From the NCBI GenBank assembly GCA_947443745.1, contig CANEXL010000003.1, forward strand, positions 1 to 61,777: a stretch of DNA of 61,777 nt, in the 5' to 3' direction. This stretch comes from Microbacteriaceae bacterium. Lineage in GTDB: Bacteria; Actinomycetota; Actinomycetes; Actinomycetales; Microbacteriaceae. Positions 56,965-61,777 of this stretch are shown piece after piece; the stretch's first letter is position 1, and every line of letters begins with the position of its first letter. The notes beneath the pieces are model-generated. The model had not been told where the DNA came from. It did not search any database and was given only the letters and a program-made list of their open reading frames with translations. A program made the position numbers and the translations under genes.

Positions 56965-58179
56965 ATGGATCTTGGAAAAACTCTGGGCCGTAACCTTGGC
57001 CACCTTTCGTACTCGACCCTCGTGCACCCCGGTGACACGTGGGCCGAGATGAAAGACAGCATGCAGACATTTCTGCCGGCTGTGAAGAAGAATGTGTCGC
57101 CCGATGCTTCGTTTGGAATTTCGCTGCGCATCTCGGCGGCTTCCGCGAAGACCCTGACGAGCGAGCCCGCAGAAATTGCGTGGCTCAAGGACTTCTTGGC
57201 GGAGAACGACATGTATGTCTTCACCGTGAATGCTTTTCCCTACGGCCCCTTCAAGGGCGAGATTGTCATGGAACGCGTGTACGAACCGGACTGGAGCACC
57301 GCGGACCGCGTCAATTACACCAATTCCGTGGCAGATATCTTGGCCCAGGTAACCTCCGGCGCCAACAGCCCCAGCATCCAAACCGCACCGCTGGCGTTTG
57401 CCCCCAACGTGCGCGATGAGAACTACATCGCTGCGTTCACCACCAACGTCTTTCGCGTCGTCGCCCACCTGATTGATCTGGAGAAGCGAACGGGCCGCCG
57501 CGTCAAGCTAGCCCTGGAGCCCGAGCCCGCCTGCTTCCTCGAGACCACCGACGAAGCGGTCGACTTCTTTGAGGCACGGATTTTCTCCCGCGCCGGCATA
57601 ACGGAGCTGGCCTCCATTGCCGACATCCCAATGTCCGAGGCTGAAGGCCTCATCCGTCGTTTTCTGGGCGTCGTCTTCGACATTGGTCACCAGGCCGTGG
57701 GCTTCGAAGATATCCCTGCGTCGCTGAACAAGCTGGTGGATGCTGGCATCCCCATTTTCAAGCTGCAGGAAGCCGCTGCGCTCTGGGTGGAGAAGTTGTC
57801 GACCGAGATCATCCCCGAACTGCGCGTCTTCACCGACACGATCTACCTGAGCCAGTCCACGCTGCGAACCGCCGCGGGAATCACCAAATACCTGAACCTG
57901 GGCGAAGCTCTGGATGCCTTCGAGGCGAACCCCAGCATCGAAACCGAAATGCGCACCCACTTTCACGTGCCCGTTTTTCTTGAAGAAATTGGGCCCTTTA
58001 AGACGACGCGTTTCGCCGTTGAGCAGGCACTCGCAATGCATAAAGCAACGCCGCTGTCGGATCACCTCGAGATCGAGACCTACACCTGGGACGTGCTGCC
58101 GGCTCATCTGAAGACCGGCGACATTACCGAGTACGTCTCGCGCGAACTCGAGTTCGTGCGCGGTGAACTGCTGGGCTAA
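56965..58179 (+). CDS. EboE-like TIM-barrel protein (sugar phosphate isomerase/epimerase-type)
   Basis: LGHLSYSTLVHPGDTWAEM, SLRISAASAKTL, YVFTVNAFPYGPFKGEIVMERVYEPDW, VKLALEPEPACFLETTDEAVDFF. Confidence 0.8.
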   Translation: MDLGKTLGRNLGHLSYSTLVHPGDTWAEMKDSMQTFLPAVKKNVSPDASFGISLRISAASAKTLTSEPAEIAWLKDFLAENDMYVFTVNAFPYGPFKGEIVMERVYEPDWSTADRVNYTNSVADILAQVTSGANSPSIQTAPLAFAPNVRDENYIAAFTTNVFRVVAHLIDLEKRTGRRVKLALEPEPACFLETTDEAVDFFEARIFSRAGITELASIADIPMSEAEGLIRRFLGVVFDIGHQAVGFEDIPASLNKLVDAGIPIFKLQEAAALWVEKLSTEIIPELRVFTDTIYLSQSTLRTAAGITKYLNLGEALDAFEANPSIETEMRTHFHVPVFLEEIGPFKTTRFAVEQALAMHKATPLSDHLEIETYTWDVLPAHLKTGDITEYVSRELEFVRGELLG

Positions 58180-58185
58180 CCGGCG

Positions 58186-58926
58186 CTACAGCCTCAGCCC
58201 GCTCGTCACGAGTGCGGCGTCGAAGGCCTGAGCCAACGCGACTTGGCCGGCTTCGTTGGGGTGCACGCCATCCGACTGCATGAGATCTGCCGTGTCCGAA
58301 AGTGGCTGCCCGATATCGAGGTAAGCGCCGCCCGCTCGCGCCGACGCCAGCTCAACGGCCGCATCCATCTCCGACAATTGGCCGGGAACGTCCGTGTCCC
58401 CCCAAATTGCGTCTACGGTCAGAATTTTCGTGTCGGGCAGAACAAGGTGAATGCGCTCAATGAGCGCCTTCGTGGCGTTGGCCAGAATGGCGCTACTCAC
58501 TCCGAGGTCGTTGCTGCTGCCGCTGAGAATGATGACATCCGGATGCAGGCTCAGCGCCACAATCGTTTGGTCCGAGAAGGTGTCGCCATCATCGCCGACG
58601 GTGACAAAACCGGATCCGTTACTGGCCAAGTTGGTCAGCTTCCACCCGTGGCTTTCGGCGACAATCGCAAGCCAGGCCTGATCGGCATCGAGTCCGTTGC
58701 CGGCCATGATCGAATCCCCGATGGCAACCACGTTGAGCGCCGAAGCGTTTGTCGGATCAACGAGGGGGGCCGGATCGTCGAGGGGGGTCGTGTCGACAGC
58801 CGCAACCGGATTCATCCACGGAAGGCGGCCATCAGCCCAAGCTGCACCGCCAGTCGCTGCCACCACGAGGGCGAGCAGAATAGCGCCGCCGAATACCAGG
58901 CGGGTGCGATTCTGACGAGTGAGCAT
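58186..58926 (-). CDS. SGNH/GDSL hydrolase, membrane-anchored
   Basis: NVVAIGDSIMAGNGLD, VIILSGSSNDLG, DGVHPNEAGQVALAQ. Confidence 0.9.
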   Translation of the reverse strand: MLTRQNRTRLVFGGAILLALVVAATGGAAWADGRLPWMNPVAAVDTTPLDDPAPLVDPTNASALNVVAIGDSIMAGNGLDADQAWLAIVAESHGWKLTNLASNGSGFVTVGDDGDTFSDQTIVALSLHPDVIILSGSSNDLGVSSAILANATKALIERIHLVLPDTKILTVDAIWGDTDVPGQLSEMDAAVELASARAGGAYLDIGQPLSDTADLMQSDGVHPNEAGQVALAQAFDAALVTSGLRL

Positions 58927-59085
58927 CCTCCAACGATAAGGCCTTCAGCTATGCGCCAGCCTTGAACCAGCCAACCTGACCGGCCGCCCAGCTTGCTCGG
59001 CAGGCACGGTCGTAGGCTGAGGGGTGCGGCGTTGCGGTTCGCATTCTCGAACCACGTGACGGGCCGCGACTAAGGAGCATCCCCC

Positions 59086-60135
59086 ATGCACGGTGAATAT
59101 AAGGTTCCCGGCGGCAAGCTCGTGGTTGTCGATCTCGACACCACCGATGGCCGCATCACAGACTTCCGCCTCGCCGGAGACTTCTTCTTGGAGCCCGACG
59201 AAGCTCTACCGATGATCAACGCGGCGGTCAATGGCCTGCCCCAAGAGAGCGACGCGACCACCATCGCTGCCGCCGTTCGTGCCGCACTTCCCGAAGGCGC
59301 AACGCTGCTCGGTTTCACCCCTGAGGCCGTAGCAATTGCCGTGCGACGTTCACTGGCCAAGGCGACGGCCTGGCGGGATTACGACTGGAAAATCATCCAT
59401 TCGAAGGCAGTTTCGCCTGTCATGCACATGGCGCTGGATGAAGTGCTCGCCAACGAGGTCGGCGAAGGCCGTCGCCAGCCCACCCTGCGCATCTGGGAAT
59501 GGGATCAGCCCGCCGTTGTCATTGGTAGCTTTCAGAGCCTGAAGAACGAGGTCGATCCCGAGCAGGCAAAGGCTCACGGTTTTGAGGTGGTTCGGCGCGT
59601 ATCCGGTGGCGGGGCCATGTTCATGGAGGCCGGCTCGGTGGTCACCTATTCCATCTACGTTCCCGGCGATCTGGTGCAGGGCATGAGCTTTGCCGATTCC
59701 TACGCCTTCCTAGATGAGTGGCTGATTACGGCGCTGAAGTCCCTCGGCATCGACGCGACCTACATGCCGCTGAATGACATCACGAGCCCCACCGGCAAGA
59801 TTGGCGGGGCCGCCCAAAAGCGTCTCGGCAACGGTGCGGTTCTTCACCACGTGACCATGAGTTATGACATGGATGGCGAGAAGATGGTGCAGGTCTTGCG
59901 CATCGGCCGCGAAAAGATGAGCGACAAGGGCACCAAGAGTGCCGCCAAGCGTGTCGACCCCCTGCGTAGCCAGACCGGTCTCTCGCGTGCCGACATCATT
60001 GAACGGATGAAGGCCACCTTCGCCGGCCTTTATGGAGCCGTGCCCGGGGACATTACCGACGACGAATACGCGCAGGCCGAGGTCTTGGTGGCTGAGAAAT
60101 TCGGCACCGAGGAGTGGCTCACCCGCGTTCCCTAG
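59086..60135 (+). CDS. lplA: Lipoate-protein ligase with N-terminal LplB/accessory-type domain
   Basis: N-terminal MHGEYKVPGGKLVVVDLDTTDGRITDFRLAGDFFLEPDEAL, then catalytic LRIWEWDQPAVVIGSFQSLKNEVD...VVRRVSGGGAMFMEAG...KIGGAAQKR. Confidence 0.85.
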   Translation: MHGEYKVPGGKLVVVDLDTTDGRITDFRLAGDFFLEPDEALPMINAAVNGLPQESDATTIAAAVRAALPEGATLLGFTPEAVAIAVRRSLAKATAWRDYDWKIIHSKAVSPVMHMALDEVLANEVGEGRRQPTLRIWEWDQPAVVIGSFQSLKNEVDPEQAKAHGFEVVRRVSGGGAMFMEAGSVVTYSIYVPGDLVQGMSFADSYAFLDEWLITALKSLGIDATYMPLNDITSPTGKIGGAAQKRLGNGAVLHHVTMSYDMDGEKMVQVLRIGREKMSDKGTKSAAKRVDPLRSQTGLSRADIIERMKATFAGLYGAVPGDITDDEYAQAEVLVAEKFGTEEWLTRVP

Positions 60136-60333
60136 GGAGGTTCGCGCTGGACCATTTGCGCCCAGACACCACCAAATCCGACCTGCTGCAGGGTTTTTTC
60201 ATCGAGATCGCATGTTGTCCGGCCTTTTTTGTTTATTGCCCAGATTTCAGGGGGTTTCGGCGTGCGATTACAGGTTGAGGGCTGTTTTCGGGGTGTCTCA
60301 ACGTCGCACAAGACGCGAACGGAGCGAACCTCG

Positions 60334-60669
60334 CTAATGCTGAACCGGTATCCCTTTTTTGCGGAAGCGCTGAGGTGTTTTCGCCGCTCGCCGGGCGATG
60401 GCCAACGCCTGCATCGGAGAAGGTTGCGTGGACAGCATGATTGCCTCGAATAGGTCGCTTCGCCCGAGCGCCCGCAAGACAGCGAGGAGCGTGCGGAGAC
60501 GCGTTCCTTTTCCTCCTTCGAGTGCTTGCACCGAGGATCGGGACACATTGGCGCGGTCGGCGAGCGCTTCCTGGTCGAGACCTGCTTCGATTCTGAGCTG
60601 CCGAATGGCCGCCCCAACTGATTGCTCCCACTCTCCGAGCGTCTGTGGTGTGCTTGGAAAATCACTCAT
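60334..60669 (-). CDS. HipB-like XRE antitoxin/regulator
   Basis: GAAIRQLRIEAGLDQEALADRANVSRSSVQALEGGKGTRLRTLLAVLRALGRSDLFEAI. Confidence 0.8.
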   Translation of the reverse strand: MSDFPSTPQTLGEWEQSVGAAIRQLRIEAGLDQEALADRANVSRSSVQALEGGKGTRLRTLLAVLRALGRSDLFEAIMLSTQPSPMQALAIARRAAKTPQRFRKKGIPVQH

Positions 60670-60721
60670 TACAGCAGAATAGCAAAGTAAAGCATGGAAT
60701 TCAATGCTTTATGAACTTGCG

Positions 60722-61336
60722 TCAACCCGACTTTGTGAACGGCGCGCAGCGTGACGTCTTGATCAGCCCATCGCTTGGTTGCACGGTAAGAACTGCCGGA
60801 CCGGAGCCGATGTAGTTGTCGATCGTGTCGTCGCCGGCAGCATTCATGCGCGACCAGTAGCAGCTGCTGCCACCCTCAGAGTGATACTGCCCAGGCTGAA
60901 CATCGATGCCAACACGGAAGGTGCCGCTGCCAGGAATCGTGTTCGCCGCCGCGACATCCTCTGCGCCCTGAACGGCCGTTTCCCGCGCATCCAGTTTCGC
61001 CGAGCGCAGATTCTGGTCAGCTTCGGTGGCGGCAACCTTTGCTTCACGGCCCTCCGCCGCCCGAAGGTCACCCGTCACGGTCGCAAGCTCAACCGTGCGT
61101 GAATCCAGTGTTGCGATAGCTCGATCAAACTTCCCCGTCTCAGCAACGAGCTGGCCTGTTAGAGAATTCGCGTGCACCAGAGTCGAAATGAGGCCGACAA
61201 CGAGAATCACCCCGACCCCAGCCGCAATCAACATCCCGGGCTTCTTGGCCCAGCCGCGGGTGACCGCAAGTGCGGCCACCCCTCCGTTTTTCACTCGAAC
61301 AGCAAGGCCCGCGAGAGCCCCCTTGAATTCATTCAT
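60722..61336 (-). CDS. Membrane-anchored coiled-coil protein with C-terminal beta domain
   Basis: TM helix PGMLIAAGVGVILVVGLISTLV, coiled coil, GTFRVGIDVQPGQYHSEGGSSCYWSRMN; start at 61336 preferred. Confidence 0.65.
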   Translation of the reverse strand: MNEFKGALAGLAVRVKNGGVAALAVTRGWAKKPGMLIAAGVGVILVVGLISTLVHANSLTGQLVAETGKFDRAIATLDSRTVELATVTGDLRAAEGREAKVAATEADQNLRSAKLDARETAVQGAEDVAAANTIPGSGTFRVGIDVQPGQYHSEGGSSCYWSRMNAAGDDTIDNYIGSGPAVLTVQPSDGLIKTSRCAPFTKSG

Positions 61337-61398
61337 AATGTTCCCCCTACTTGTAAATGACACATGATTTTTCACGGACCTTGCTGGCTTTGTGGCAC

Positions 61399-61777
61399 CT
61401 AACCCACGGTGAGAGTCCAGTTGCCATCGGCGGATACCGAGATGACGGATGGCCCAGAGCTCAGAGCCACCGTTCCCGAGTAGGGCCCAATTTCGTTGAC
61501 AAGAAGCCCCATGGAAAAGGCCTTACCGGTTTCCTCAACAATGGCAAAGTTGCTGGTGCCATCGTGGATGGCCGTCAGCCTGCTGGCTCCGCCGTTGTAC
61601 AAGAACACGCTGTCACCGGCTCCAGAAGTAGCCAACTCAGGTGCCGCCGAGATGGGTGAAATCGTGACGCTCCACTCACCATCGGCCGACAGCTCTAAAG
61701 CGACGCCATCACCAAACGCGTTGAAGCCATATTCCGTTGTACCGCTGTACGCACCGATTTCATTCACCAAGAGTTCC
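61399..61777 (-). CDS. Truncated protein with tandem beta-sandwich repeats
   Basis: VNEIGAYSGTTEYGF...LELSADGEWSVTI and VNEIGPYSGTVALS...ISVSADGNWTLTV; open at the window edge. Confidence 0.6.
   Translation of the reverse strand, partial: ELLVNEIGAYSGTTEYGFNAFGDGVALELSADGEWSVTISPISAAPELATSGAGDSVFLYNGGASRLTAIHDGTSNFAIVEETGKAFSMGLLVNEIGPYSGTVALSSGPSVISVSADGNWTLTVG

Noticed and set aside
1-61777. tRNA, rRNA, transposase or integrase genes
   Set aside because: Looked for typical tRNA T-arm patterns and transposase motifs; none convincing by eye. A tRNAscan or ISfinder search would be needed to be sure.

Overview
The window looks like a chromosomal segment from a high-GC actinobacterium, possibly Microbacteriaceae (inferred from gene content; no rRNA or tRNA seen). 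I assigned about 50 protein genes by reading the supplied translations. About 1-35 kb is mostly housekeeping or membrane genes: HExxH paralogs, a DCC-family protein, a Pif1-like helicase, a BspA-type LRR surface protein with an LANTG anchor, CopD/CtaG, a zinc locus (znuA-C-B-B-zur-rpmB-rpmG-rpsN-hup, all on the minus strand), hemD, glyS, an esterase + MprF-like pair, pepO, nucS between two HAD genes, and a two-gene nucleotidyltransferase/HTH pair that may be a toxin-antitoxin system. About 35-58 kb looks like a catabolic island. It carries a fused E1alpha-beta plus E2 complex, GntR and XRE-cupin regulators, two VOC proteins, an M24 protein with altered catalytic residues, a ribose-type ABC transporter with a fused ATPase-permease, three MDR dehydrogenases, SDRs, a PRISE-like SDR and a stand-alone EboE-like protein. 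No complete named pathway explains this set, so it is the best candidate for an undescribed system. Tandem and dispersed repeats recur in intergenic regions and inside several conserved genes. All family assignments are by motif recall and visual reading; no database search was run.
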